Positions 23,311-35,024 of a stretch of DNA of 64,000 nucleotides are shown here, piece by piece. Under the pieces are notes generated by a model, which was not told where the DNA came from, did no database searches, and saw only the letters and a program-made list of their open reading frames with translations. The position numbers and the translations under genes are program-made. Source of the stretch: Rhododendron vialii (Eukaryota; Streptophyta; Magnoliopsida; Ericales; Ericaceae); NCBI RefSeq assembly GCF_030253575.1, contig NC_080557.1, positions 771,501-835,500 on the forward strand, in the 5' to 3' direction. The stretch's first letter is position 1; every line of letters starts with the position of its first letter.

Positions 23311-24905
23311 GGTTTGTTAGGCCTCATTTTATTTCCATTAGAAAATGGGAAGCAGGTTTTCAACCCTCTCTTGCAACGATCTCTACTTCGGCAATCTGGG
23401 TTCAGCTACCCGAGTTGCCATTGGAAATGTGTGATAAAGAAATCCTTCGAAAGATTGGTACTAAAGTTGGGACACTTTTGAAAATCGATGTTCAAACTGA
23501 ATCAGGTGTAAAACTAAGGTTTGCACGTTTATGTGTCCAAGTGGACCTTAATTTACCTCTGATTTCCTGGGTTAAGATTGGCAAACATCGTCAACGGGTT
23601 GCCTATGAGGGGGTATCCTCTATCTGCTTCCATTGTGGAGTGCTTGGTCACAAGATTCATGATTGTCCTCAAAAAGAGCCGGCCAAGGAGAGCACGCCGA
23701 TGGTTGAGCAATATGAGAAGTGGATGCTTGCCGGTCGGAAAAATCCTCCTCACCAACAGAAAAATAAGCCTGTCAAGCCGCTTCCTTATTTGGAAACTGG
23801 TAGGGGTAAGCAGCCGCTGACTATGGGAAAAGGAACAAAGCAGAGTGCTAAGCCCCTGACTTCTACCGTTGACCCTTCTAGCTCGGGCTCTGCAATCACT
23901 TCTACCAACCCTTTTCAAATTTTGTCCTCTTGCAACCAGCCTTCTGACCCTCCCTCTGTAACCACCTTGAGTATCCTTAACACTGCAACCCCTGCAACCT
24001 CGTCTAACCTCACCTTGCTTCCTCGGACTCCCATTGTACCCATCAACAGTACCCAAAGTCCTGCCAAAGTCAGCCTTGCATTAACTCCTTCTCTGCCCCT
24101 CTCCCCAAAAAAATCTTCTACTTTTTCTAAATTATCCTCCCCTTTACAAAAAAAACCCTCACAGAAAACCTCAACCCAGCACAACCATGGCAAACCGCCA
24201 CAGATCCAAAGGAAACAACTCCCAAACCCCCAACCAAAATCCAACCACAGCTCCTCTGATACCCTTTTCTTTGTCCAACATGGACCGAGCAAGTCTCCCG
24301 GGCTGGTATCTCGAATATCGGACAAACCACTCCCTATTGAGCAACGACCTCCTCCAATATGTGAGACGGCACCCGGACACCATTCTGGACTTCACCAGCC
24401 CCGAGGTGATTCAGGCTTGGACCAACCTCTCGCCATTTTACCCGATACCCCCACCCCAATCCATCCCTTAAGACCAATGGCGATAGTAACTTTTGTTCAG
24501 TCCCCGTTCATCCATGCAGTGGATTTTCCAACCCAAACCATACAGTTGATCCACAATATGATCCCATCAACATCCCTCCTCCCAAATCTCCAATCGGTGA
24601 CCCAAACCCTATCAACAGAAACTCTGATCCCGTCCATTCTGGACCCATACTGCAAACTCCACATGTTGGAGAAGGAACCATTGAAATTCATTTACCGTGC
24701 GGGGAGGTCCCGAGTGGATGTGTTAACAGTCCCTACATCCGTGAAGTTCTTGACCCTAAGCAGTCACTTCGCAAAACCGCCCGGTGAAGTGGAATTCCAC
24801 CACTACCTAACCTTCCAAGTGAAACAAGAGGAGTTGAATGCTCCGATAATGGGGCCGGGACAACTGTCCTTGAAGGAGGATGCAATACCAACCAACAGTG
24901 TTTTG
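23311..24905 (+). pseudogene. LINE ORF1 (DUF4283-like plus CCHC knuckle), 5'-truncated
   Basis: Reads without a stop on the plus strand. The N-terminal half of a gag-like domain is partly present (WVQLPELPLEMCDKEIL, KIGTLLKIDVQT, ARLCVQVDL), then the zinc knuckle CFHCGVLGHKIHDCP (C-x2-C-x4-H-x4-C, about 23,625-23,670), then a long Pro/Ser-rich tail. ORF1 proteins of plant LINEs bind the element RNA. The start is missing because the insertion is 5'-truncated. It continues in frame into the endonuclease at ATG 24906. Confidence 0.8.
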
Positions 24906-25129
24906 ATGCAGATTCTAATATGGAATTGTAGGGGAGCTGCGAATCCGGCATTTTGACATCACTTTCGCGAACTAATCCGTCAGTACAAACCAGAGATGGT
25001 TATTATCACCGAAACTCGTATTGGAGGAGAGAGGGCCACTAAAGCTAGTGCTAATTTGGGTTTTACTAAGGTCGCCATATCAGATTCAGCTGGGTTTGCA
25101 GGGGGTATTTGGCTGCTATGGAATGAGGC

Positions 25130-27000
25130 TGTTTACACCCATTTTTGGCCAAAAATCAGGAAATGGATTTACGGGTTAAAAGGTAGCCTCGAGGGTCGAG
25201 GCCCTAGCCTTGAAAGACCTTACGACCAGTTGCCCACGAATTAGGGCCGGTTCTTAAGAAATGATGGGCCTTCCATATAGGCCTAAATCAGTCAAAGGCC
25301 TAAGGCTTGAATCAGTCCACTAGGCCTGAGTATTTTGTCCAGGCCTAACCCAAATTCCTAAAAGTAACAAAGGCCTAAGAAATGGGCCCAAATCGGTAGA
25401 AGCCTTGGTTTTCTCACCAGGCTTGGGCTCAGAAGGCTTACATTGGGCAAAGGCCCATGATTTACCAATAAGTTCAGGCCCAATTGATGAAAGGCCCACT
25501 GCTTTAAGAGCATCGTTAAAGCCTTTAATGAGCAATGACGGGGCCTTAAGCTGCTCACAAGTAGCTCAAAGGCCTTAAGCTGCTCACAAGCAGCTCACAA
25601 GGAGCTCAAAGGCCTTAAGCTGCTCACAAACAGCTCACAAGTAGCTCAAAGGCCTTAAAACTGCTCACAAGCAGCTCACAAGGAGCTCAAAGGCCTTAAG
25701 CTGCTCACAAACAGCTCACAAGTAGCTCAAAGGCCTTAAGCTGCTCACAAGCAGCTCACAAGTAGCTCGAAGGCCTTAAGCTGCTCACAAGCAGCTCACA
25801 AGCAGCTCGAAGGCCTTAAGCTGCTCACAAGTAGCTCAAAGGCCTAGAATATTCCTGATAGGCAGGTTTGGGTAAGCTGCTCACAAGCAGCTCAAGGTCT
25901 GAACTGGTGGGACCCCATTCTTCAGCATGAAGCAGGGCCAGAGACAGGTGGCACACATGCAGCCTTTGGAGCTGTTGGTGAATGATTCATGCAGACCTAA
26001 GCAAGCTGCTCACAAGCAGCTCATCCAAGTCTGGTTAATCCTTTGTTTCTGGATCCTTCTTCCGTAAAAGATGAACCTCAGAGGATTTAGAGGGCCCACA
26101 AGTATGCAAGGTCCAATAAAATGATAAGAAAGGCTTGGTGAAGTATTGGTCTGCAGCTATGGTGGGCCCGGAATGGCCTGGATACTGCAGAAACTGAAAT
26201 TTTCTTTGCCCTTTTTCAAAGTTATATGCAGAAAAGAAGGATTTTTCAGGCCTTTGCCCTTTTCTTGGAGTAAAAGGCACGTTTTGTTCAGAGAGTAGCC
26301 CCTCATTGGAGCATTTCGAAGCTGCTCAAGCTCAAGCCTCTGATAGAAGGCCATGTGGCAGCCATGCATTGGAGTATTTTGAAGCAGCTCAAGGCCTGTA
26401 GCTCCTATAAATCACAGTTCTGAAGGCCTTGGCCAAGGTCCACGACCATCAAGCCCCCGGCTTATGCAAATTTATGTTTTAATTATCTTCTATCTTTTGG
26501 TCCACGACCATCAAAGCCCATGGCTTATCCAAATTTCATTTCATTTATCTTTTAACTATTTTTATCTTTCGGTCCCCGACCAAATAAGCCCACGGCTTAT
26601 CGTTCAATTACCTTTACTTTCTAGAATAGTTTGTACTCGATCTAGCCAAGCCTAGATTTTATTTCATTTCCTTGTAATCAGACTTTGTTAAACCGTTAAT
26701 AAAGTCCATTTATTTCTGTTTTAGGCCTTGCTCTACCTTTCTGTCCATTTTTCACACGATTAGGAAATTTTAAGTCCTTAGCCCGCAAAGGCAAACCACG
26801 AACCTCCTCACGGTCTCCACCCTTAGGCCGTGCACTTTCGTTCGATTAGAAGTCAGACTGAGGCTTTCAGGCCTTGATACAAATTTGGACTGCAATCCAG
26901 TCCTTGCATGAGGCATACAGGCCTTGATACGAATTTGGGCAGCAATCCTGCCCTGGCACGCCCGCATCAAGCCTAGAACTGCACTACTCGCTGTTCCTAG
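25130..27000. mobile_element. Probable solo LTR nested in the LINE
   Basis: About 1.87 kb starting TGTTTACACCCATTTTTGGC, with no ORF, a tandem repeat in its left half, a TATA-like CCTATAAATC near 26404 and an AATAAA signal near 26697, about 290 bp apart. This U3-R-U5 order is what an LTR shows. The right end and TSD could not be fixed by eye, so a truncated LTR or another element class remains possible. Confidence 0.55.
25533..25850. repeat. 40-bp minisatellite with hairpin-forming units
   Basis: About six units of 40 bp and two of 29 bp, each AGGCCTTAAGCTGCTCACAA followed by one or two CAGCTCACAA blocks. AGCTGCT-CACA-AGCAGCT inside each unit is a short perfect hairpin. Single copies of the hairpin recur at about 25875 and 26003. 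Confidence 0.85.
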
Positions 27001-29512
27001 GCCAATTGTTAATTTTTTGGAAACAAACAGAGGGTGACCTTCAGTGTGACATCCTCGATGTGACACCGCAAGAAATCCACGCCTGCATCCAGGTATCTCC
27101 TACCTCTACTCCTTGGATTCTTTCGGCTATCTATGCTAGACCTAATTATGCCGTTCGTCGTGAACAGTGGGATAACCTTACTCAATTTGCTGACTCGCAT
27201 AACTCACCTTGGATTATGGCGGGAGATTTCAACGAAGTTTTAAGTAGTAGTGATAAATTTGGAGGCCGACCCATCTCCAACAGTCGCTCCTCCGCTTTCT
27301 GTAATTGTATTGATTGTTGTGGCATGCACGATTTGGGGTTTTCGGGCCCGCGCTTTACTTGGACTAATACCCAAGTCACAGGTGGACTCATTAAAGAAAG
27401 GTTGGATAGAGTGTGGTCCAATTCGAGTTGGAATTTGATTTATCCCGAGGCTCATGTATCGCATTTACCCCGCACCCACTCTGACCACTGCCCGATTCTT
27501 CTCTCCACTGTCCCTAACTCTGGTCCTCCCAACCCTCGTCCTTTCCGGTTTGAATCAGTTTGGTTCTCTGATCCCTCTGTTTTCTCGGTTATTGAGGATA
27601 GTTGGTCTACTCCTTCCCCCTCCTTTGCCTTCACGACTAACCTCTTTGCCAATAAAATCACTATTTGGAATAAAGAAAACTTTGGACACATTTTTCATAA
27701 AAAAAAGAGACTCTTGGCTCGTTTGAGTGGTACCCAAAAAGCCCTTGATCTTAATCCCAACAAATTCTTAACTGATCTCGAGCAAACCCTCATTTCAGAC
27801 TTCAATAAGATTTTGATTTTGGAAGAAGAGTTTTGGGCCTTAAAATCCCGTGTCAATTGGTTGAGTGATGGGGATCGAAATACCAGGTTGTAAGGTTATT
27901 CTGGTGTAGGTATTATTGGGCTTCTTGAATTGCTGATTGACTACTTTCTACATGAGCTGGATATGCTAATTTATTGTTTTATTAGAAGTTTTGACCAAAT
28001 TAGGAATGTTATGATCAATACCGACTAATCTGTAAAACGCGGAAATTTTTTCTATCCAACATCGGGTAAATTAATTAGCATATTTTTATGGTCCTTTCAG
28101 GATGGATTAGGACTACACATGGTTTTAACTATTTAACTACTTTAGAGAAATTCAATGTCTGAGATTCTCAATTCTATTCTATCCTTTCCGTTTCAACTCC
28201 AATTATTGGAAGTAGCATTTATTTATTAAGAAATGACATCAACTCCATGAGAAGAAATGGTAAAAAGTTTACAGAAACCCAAAATAAAAAAAAGACAAAA
28301 AAAAAAAGCAATCTGGACTAAGTTACGTTAGTGGTCAACAGTCTAAGACTCACGACATTACGGCAGTCAGAAAATATACATTCTTATCTCAACAACTTGC
28401 GATTGAAAAAAATCTAAAATATCAGAATTTGCATGTTGATAGAGCTTATGCTTAACCTTAACCCTGGTCATGATCTAAGGTCTCATGTTTTCTGATGATC
28501 ATGATCAACATATCAATAACGATATGATGTGCACAAGTATTGGATGTCCTATTCGATGTGTTATTGAACATCTGATGTTTCATTTTACGTGAACTATATA
28601 ATCATAAATTGATGACTATAGACTATCAAACGATATGTTATGATAACATATTCCCTAAAATTTGTTGCAGTAACTTGTTATTAACCCCACGTATCTGTTC
28701 TTTGGAAAAAAGTAAAACCTGAATATAAAAACATTAGAAGAAAATTTAGAAAAAGGCCAATTAAGGCTCCGTACCGTTTAACTTTTAGCACTTTTTGGAG
28801 GTTTTGTACTTATTAAAAAAAAAACCCTGTCCGTTAGTATTTTAATATATACACTTTTTGCAAAAAAAGCCAATTGATTTTTAATTTTTTGAATAAGGAA
28901 AAAACCTTTAAAAAAAAAAACACTTTCTGCTTAATGGTACAACAACACTTAAGCATGCACACTTTAATATAAACACATTAAAAAAATTACTGAAAAAAAG
29001 GGCCAAGCATGCACCCAACACTTTATATTCTCCAACAGTGACTAGTCTCAAAAGGGTGAAAATTTTCCCCTGATCAAATATGATACTTTGAAAGGGACCA
29101 GATTCTAGTTGTTGTTGATGGAAAACAGCCTTTACTTGCATGTGAATGTCGTTTATTCCCCCTTTTCCATTTTATGCTATCTGATTTTGCAATTTCGACC
29201 TTGAATTTGAATGACTGTAATGATTAAAAAGAACAAGAACAAAATGGCATCAAAACGGAGGAAGCATATCAACGAGATTGATACCCAACTCCATGGCAAT
29301 TCCTTGCCACTCGAGCTCCATGAGGTTACAAGAAGTCAACCTACAACACAAAACCGAAAGAAAACAAACATTTTTTTTTTCGACACGAAATCTTGTCTTC
29401 CATAATTGATTAATATCTTCATAATCAAACTAAGAAATTTCTTCGCAAACACCCCTTTATCAATACAAAAAGAAAATGGAACGCGGTGATATCAGTACAA
29501 ATTATGTAGTAC

Positions 29513-29665
29513 AAAAATGCTACCACGACACTCGTATATACACCGAAATAAACATCCTCACACTACATGGGTGTGTGGGTCCCACACACAATAATGGTGT
29601 TGTGTGTGTGGGCCCCCACACCAATGTGAGTCTGCGTGTACATTTGGGTGTGGTTGTAGAATGAT
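29513..29665. mobile_element. MITE-like fold-back with CACACCC words, unit 2
   Basis: Palindromic sequence (GTGTGTGGGTCCCACACACA at its centre) with ends TACACCGAAATAAAC and TACATTTGGGTGTGG. A related copy is at 46130-46275 in unit 3, so insertion predates the split of units 2 and 3. Confidence 0.55.
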
Positions 29666-30081
29666 GTGATGTAGTTGTAGAAGGATTGTGATGTAGTACA
29701 AGGAAATGCGTTACTCGTATTTGTTTAGAATACAAAGATTAAAGTCATCCATTCCTTTAAATGATTTAAGTTCTTAGTTAGATGAAATTGTTTGAGTGCG
29801 CGTAGGCCCAATCCATTAGGGAGTGTCCACAGAGTCTATACCATATCGCCTGGACTCAATATACATTAAATGATCCATATCTATTTAAAAGATTTAGTCT
29901 TATGAGTGGTCAGTCATCCAATTGTGTATTAAAGTTCAACGCTTTTCTTATTTATCCGATGTGAAACTCAATCCTTCACATATGTTCCCAAACACGTAAA
30001 AAAAAAAGATTTCGTAACTTGTGTCTTCTTTCTCTCTCTAACTCTAACTTTTCTCAGCTATTAGGATTCCCCGCATTTTTA

Positions 30082-30319
30082 GGGAAAATTTCAAAATATC
30101 CCCTGACCTTTCGCACAAATCACACACAGGCACCTGACCTTTTAAAATTATCAAAAAAACACATTTTCAGCATTTCCGTTTGTTTTGGATGGGAAGTTAA
30201 CGGCGGGTGTAAAATTGATGGATTTTTAAATAGGTCAGGTGTTTTTTTGATAATTTTAAAAGGTCAGGTGCCTGTATGTAATTTGTGCGAAAGGTCAGGT
30301 GCTATTTTGAAATTTTCCC
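30082..30319. mobile_element. Mutator-type MITE with 9-bp target duplication
   Basis: 238 bp with inverted repeats of about 80 bp (GGGAAAATTTCAAAATATCC at the left; the right-end reverse complement starts GGGAAAATTTCAAAATAGCA), flanked by GCATTTTTA (30073-30081) and GCATTTTTT (30320-30328). Very long TIRs and 9-bp duplications fit MULE-derived MITEs. The arms contain repeated AGGTCAGGTG words. Confidence 0.8.
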
Positions 30320-30712
30320 GCATTTTTTTTTTTTTTTTTGGGGGGGGGGGGGGGGCATCTATTAGGTTCCCCACTTCTTCTTTTTTTTTTGGGAGGTGGC
30401 GCCTCCTCCTCCCAAGCATCTCTCCCCCCTCTCTCTCTCTCACACGCACACTCTCATAGCTTCCCCCTTTTTCCTTTCTTGGTCTCTCCTCTCTTGGATT
30501 CTGTTTCCTCCGGTGAACTCTCACCGGTTCTACTGCTGGGTGGATCTGGTTATGCCTAGTGGTGTGTGGCCTAGCTCTTGTCAAGGAAGGAGATCGAGTC
30601 AAGTTGCCTCTTTTTCTCTCTGTTTCTCTCTTTTTTCTGTTCTTCCTGGTCTTTCCCTACCTGGTCGATTCTCTCCTGTTTCCCACTGGATCCGTTTGTG
30701 CCAAAGAAATAT
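30320..30712 (+). mobile_element. SINE-like GC-rich insert with poly-T/poly-G start
   Basis: A run of T and then about 18 G (to 30356) is followed by CT-rich sequence and CTAGCTCTTGTCAAGGAAGG, related to 46600-46740. It ends at the word AAGAAATATGCATGCTAGG shared with units 1 and 3. ORFs here are low complexity. Confidence 0.4.
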
Positions 30713-32366
30713 GCATGCTAGGAGACAAAACGAATCAAATTCTTTAGTTATCGATACCATAAAGGTGGTGTTCAACTTTTGTGGAAAAGTTATTTTAAAA
30801 AAAAAAGGTAATTTCAAGTTAAAAAATCATGTGTTTACGCAAATAATTTTCCTACCAATATGGATCATGTTTGATAGATTTCATTAAGATCTTTTAAACA
30901 AAATAAAAAAAATTGAAAAAATATTTTTCATTTTTATTATATTTGAGTTTGAAATTACCTTTTTTTTTCAAAAATTTCTTTTTGGAGAAAGTAGAACACC
31001 CCCAAAATCTATATAGCCACCTTTCAAGTAATTAACACGTCCCCTATTAACACCTTATTGCATGAGCCTTGCATGTGGTGTGGGTTTGGAATTATTTAAT
31101 TATTTTGCAGTGCGGCGATTCGAACAAACACCCAATCTTTAGTAGTACTGCATAAGATAAGATAAGAGAAGACGATTTAGTTTTTTCAATCACCCAATCT
31201 TCTTTTTTAATCACAGACGACTCCACGAATAAGATTCTGATATGATTGGTCAATTTTCTTTTTTGTTAATAACCTGGGTGCCTCGGACAGTTGACACACA
31301 CTACAACTAATCTTAAGAGTCTAATTCCACCCGCCTACTTAAAAACAATAATAAGACATTCTTACTTTATGCTATTGCACACGGTTGTGCTTAATATCCA
31401 CAACCTAACCAAAAACACTGGCCGATTGTATTTTCAAATGTTAGGGAAGGTACCCTGACTTGATGTACGTACTATTTGATAAATTTTTTGGAATAAATTG
31501 TTACTTTTGCCTGAAAAAAAAAAAGAAAAAAAAGAAGAAGTCAGGGAAGGTAGTAGGACCATGAGATAGTCCAGCCAAGCGCATAATTCAAATTCCTGGC
31601 TAGCTTGTTCTTATCCACAAGAGTAAGATAGGTTAATAATACTTGGAGAATTAAGTAAATATCAGGTTATATCTGATTAGACGGATTAAGAATAGGATTA
31701 GGATTGAATTACATAAAATAGGGAATACATTCCAAGCATCTATATTATAAAATAGAGAAGTTTCTGTTAAAAATCTCTAGGCATATAAATAAGAGCAACT
31801 TCTACAACCGTTAGATCGCTTTCTGTTAACTTTGTAGCCATTAGATAGTTTTTTTAAAAAAGATACAAAGAATATTCTTTTAATAAATTTATACTTTTCT
31901 ACCCTCACTTTTTAGGCTATGTATCTTTACGTAAATATTGACTTTTATGATCAAATAAGGATTTTGTTTAGGTCTGGACATCCGGATTTTGTTTAGTTCA
32001 AATACTCGTGTACCATTGCTTTTAACCCGTGAACTAATTTTACCCGAGATGCCTTCTCTTTTTTTTTTGCTTGGCGAGATGCCTTCTCTTTTCGCAACCG
32101 TTAGATGAGATTCAACAGCTTAGAGCAAATGTCTGGACCTAAACAAAATCCGAATGTCCAAATATGAATAGCCATGTATAGATAATTGTAGCTGATACTT
32201 TGTGGTGATTACAACTATCGCGTAGAACAGTTGTGTAGAATGGATAAATTATTTAAGCAAAGACTATGTTACATTGCATCCGCTAGTTTGAATATGTAAT
32301 GATGATTAGTGGATCACAATATGTCTACACATGCATCTATTAGAAAATCAATCGCACAAAAATATG

Positions 32367-33020
32367 GATGATGCTATGGTGTCCCCGGTCATTTTGGAGA
32401 CACCGTAATATTTGGCATAATTTCACCATTATGAGCATAACTAAAACTCATTACAAGCATAACCAAACCCAAACAAGGTATAATTAAGGAATATCCAAAA
32501 AATCAACCAAGGCATAACCAAACCTAACCAAGGCATAACAAATAAGTTATGTTTTGCTATGGTTCTGTTATGCTCATAATGATTTTGGTTATACTCATAA
32601 TGGTTTTGGTTATGCGCATAATAGGTTTTAGTTATACTCATAATGGTTTTGTTATGCCAAAAGTTACGATGTCCCCAAAATGACTGGGGACATCGAAGTC
32701 ATTCCCAAATATGCGATATATAAATAAGAGAATGACTTCGGTAACCAATTTTAGGGACACTGTAACTTTTGATATAATAAAACCATTATGAGCATAACCA
32801 AAACCCATTACGAGCATAACAGAACCATAGCAATGCATAACTTGTTTGTTATGCCTTGGTTGGGTTTGGTTATGTCTTGGTTGATTTTTTAGATATTCTT
32901 TGGTTATGCCTTGTTTGGGTTCTGTTATGCTTGTAATGGATTTTAGTTATGCTCATAATGGTAAAATTATGCAAAAAATTACGGTGTCTCCAAAATAACC
33001 GATGACACCATAGCATCATC
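32367..33020. mobile_element. Double fold-back MITE
   Basis: 654 bp whose outer 42-bp arms (GATGATGCTATGGTGTC... each side) match at about 39 positions, flanked by ATATG on both sides (32362-32366, 33021-33025); units 1 and 3 have one ATATG. Inside, two further ends of the same type (near 32660-32695 and 32735-32770) show it is two related MITEs side by side. Both halves carry many copies of TTATGCTCATAATGG or its complement. No ORF. Confidence 0.75.
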
Positions 33021-33205
33021 ATATGTGGAATGATGTAGTATTCTTAAGGAACTATAACCAGTCGACTCATTTGATTCCTAAGTCGGCCAAACAAACAAAT
33101 CATGTGAGTTTTTTTTTATATTCCTAAGTCGGCCAAACAAACAAATCATGTGAGTTCAATAGATCTGTTCAGTTGCTCACACACAAAAGACTTGCAAAAA
33201 TTTCA

Positions 33206-33228
33206 GAGAGAGAGAGAGAGAGAGAGAG
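33206..33228. repeat. (GA)n microsatellite, unit 2 allele
   Basis: Short version of the repeat at 5462-5542, in the same position relative to the zinc finger gene. Confidence 0.9.
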
Positions 33229-33622
33229 GTAAATATTAAAATGGTTATGGCATTACAACTTGCACCGGACAAGTACATTGCTATTGTTTGATGAAGCTGG
33301 TCATCAACCTGAATCTAAAAGCTTATTTCAACCTGACATGATGAAGAAGGTGAAAGAAAAGAAGTGAAACAAAATGAACGACGAAAAAAGAAAGAAAGAA
33401 AGATAGAAATTGGTAAACAAAAGGAAAATGCATTTAGAATAGTATTATTCCCTCATCGCTCCTTGTGTTCAACCTCCTGAAAATAAGAAGGATGACAAAT
33501 TAACAAAAGGAAAATGCATTTAGAATAGTATTTCACAAAGAAAATTTTAAAAAAAATGGTTTATCTCTACTAGGTAAACAAGAATAATTTACCACAATAG
33601 GCTATGTAGATTTCCATACCGA

Positions 33623-34032
33623 TTAAGTTCTTGGTGCACCACATTTGAAGCATTCCATCCGGCAAGCATAGTTGTGTGCACCACATCCAACCCTGGCAAA
33701 TTAAATACCAAATTTGGATTCCTATTTAGATGAAATGTTACAATTGTAAATGGCTACAAAGGCGCGAATTTGTAAAGCAATTAAATAGCACATTGCACTT
33801 GTTTTTGCAGTTGTTCCGGCCGGATGCTAGAGACATTATGGAAAAATTTGGCAAATGCTATAGACACCTCACATATACATATTTGGACATAGATGCATTA
33901 AATGAAAAGCTTTAATAAAATAAAAATTCACCACCTTTGGACACAAATTCAAAGGACCTGGCCATAAATTCAAAACATCGACTTTGAATTTGTGACGTTC
34001 ATTTGTTCTGTAAGCTTTTGCTTTGATGCTAT

Positions 34033-34087
<55 letters not shown>

Positions 34088-35024
34088 TGCACATTTCATG
34101 AATCCATACGCAAATGTTAGGACTTTATATGCACATATGTACGAATTGAAGGCAATCAGAAAATACAAACTATACGCAATCAAATAGGGTGTGCATTCTA
34201 GCACTTCCAAACAATATAACGATAAAATCTTGTTCATGTTTCCTTCGGATTTTCTCTCTCTATCCTATAGAGGATTAGAACTGCGTAACTACATATGTAT
34301 AATAGCACAAGAACTAAGTAATTACATGCAATGCGTGCTACTTTTACAAAGGTAATGCTAGGAAGACAACTTTAAAACACAACTCCATGCACAATTGCAT
34401 CAGAGTCGTTCAATGAATATGGGCTCATATACATCGGACGCCTCAAAACATAGTTGCGTTCAAAGTTGTTTTCCTAGACTTTTTGTTTCAACAATGATAC
34501 GCACCTCATAAACTATGAGAGATAAAATGTCAAACGGAAAGATAAGATTTCTGCAATCAAGGGTGAAGAAAATGTCAAACGGAAAGATAAGTACGTTCAA
34601 AGTTCGTACTGCATTTTCACGAAAAATATACTAATTGATGTATGTACTAATAGAAAGATATATACTGAATTGAAGTCATCTAACACAAATAAATGCTAAC
34701 TAACCTAGCGCAAATCCAGTCACCGGTTTTCCATCCGGGGAGACCCCCACCGGCAGAGGCCTCCACTCCTCCACCATAAACATTACAATAGTCGTTCTTT
34801 GTCGCTCCACATTTATAGCAGTTTGGTCGGCTAGCGTAGTTGTGTGCTCCGCAGTTGATGACATTGCAGTACCAGTCCCCGGGTAAGACCTCGGTCCTGT
34901 TTAGTCCGAGCAGTGGCACATCGACACCACCTCCGAACTTGGGGCACCCACATCTCTGGCACGAGTCCCGCTTTTTGAAGTTCATGTGTTGGCATGAGCA
35001 GCAAATCCAGTCTCCTGAGCTCAT
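33623..35024 (-). CDS. RanBP2-type zinc finger protein, copy 2
   Basis: Coding exons 35024-34705 and 33692-33623 on the minus strand splice (donor GTTAGT, acceptor GCCAG) to a 129-residue protein with three complete RanBP2 zinc fingers and Gly-rich linkers. The first ATG after the leader splice site is the start (MSSGDWICC). Finger 3 ends ...KCGAPRT followed by TAA. A donor GTATGG lies three bases after the stop and an acceptor (TTTTCAG) at 33477, so a 3'-UTR exon beginning at 33476 is likely. All zinc ligands are present. Compared with copy 1 there are scattered substitutions (for example PLLGLNRTE for PSLGLNRIE), but the frame is intact. The coding intron holds a long (AT)n run at 34035-34084. 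The role is probably nucleic-acid or protein binding; no more specific function can be read from the sequence. Confidence 0.87.
34035..34084. repeat. (AT)n microsatellite in zinc finger copy 2 intron
   Basis: 25 AT units; units 1 and 3 lack the expansion at this site. Confidence 0.95.

Larger units (their letters stand above)
20449..27887. mobile_element. LINE with inverted 5' segment (twin-priming type)
   Basis: One insertion bounded by a 15-bp TSD TTGTAAGGTTATTCT (20434-20448, 27888-27902); unit 3 (53423-53437) has the word once. From the left, poly-T then RNase H, RT linker and reverse transcriptase lie on the minus strand up to about 23305. From there to 27887, ORF1 and endonuclease lie on the plus strand. 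The 3' half is thus in one direction and the 5' half inverted, the classic product of twin priming. A probable solo LTR interrupts the endonuclease. Confidence 0.88.
24906..27887 (+). pseudogene. LINE endonuclease domain, interrupted
   Basis: Begins MQILIWNCRGAANPAF at 24906 with the WNCRGA motif of plant L1 apurinic-type endonucleases. A TGA at 24954-24956 replaces an expected Arg codon (CGA to TGA fits CpG decay). It continues with TETRIGGERATKA and GGIWLLWNE to about 25,129. After the interrupting element it resumes near 27,006 (SAIYARPNYAVRREQW, MAGDFNEVL, THSDHCPIL) and ends WLSDGDRNTRL at 27,890, at the inverted segment's outer edge. Catalytic-type motifs (ET, GDFN, SDH) are visible, but the stop and the insertion inactivate it. 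Confidence 0.82.
1..28389. repeat. Tandem segmental duplication unit 1 (left end outside window)
   Basis: This unit shares a long ordered series of blocks with units 2 and 3: the block near 29-330, the GTGCGGCGATTCGAACAAAC block (967), the GA repeat and following 3' flank (5462-5620), the zinc finger gene, the block near 9763, the CTGAGTCGATGGGCTC block (15275), the block near 18602, and the block at 20330. It is much longer than the others because of its transposons. Stretches 1-2030, 7280-8080, 9020-10200 and 14700-15540 hold no gene beyond this shared DNA and small repeats. Confidence 0.85.

Noticed and set aside
23553-24056. 167-codon minus-strand frame
   Set aside because: Antisense shadow of LINE ORF1; Arg-rich with no domain, while the plus frame has the CCHC knuckle.
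25533-25850. CRISPR-like regular repeats
   Set aside because: Units are contiguous without unique spacers, lie in a plant retroelement, and vary internally; it is a minisatellite.
30396-30887. 163-codon plus-strand frame
   Set aside because: Ser/Pro/Leu-rich translation of CT-rich repeat DNA that runs through a poly-G insert and unit sequence; no domain, not conserved in unit 3.
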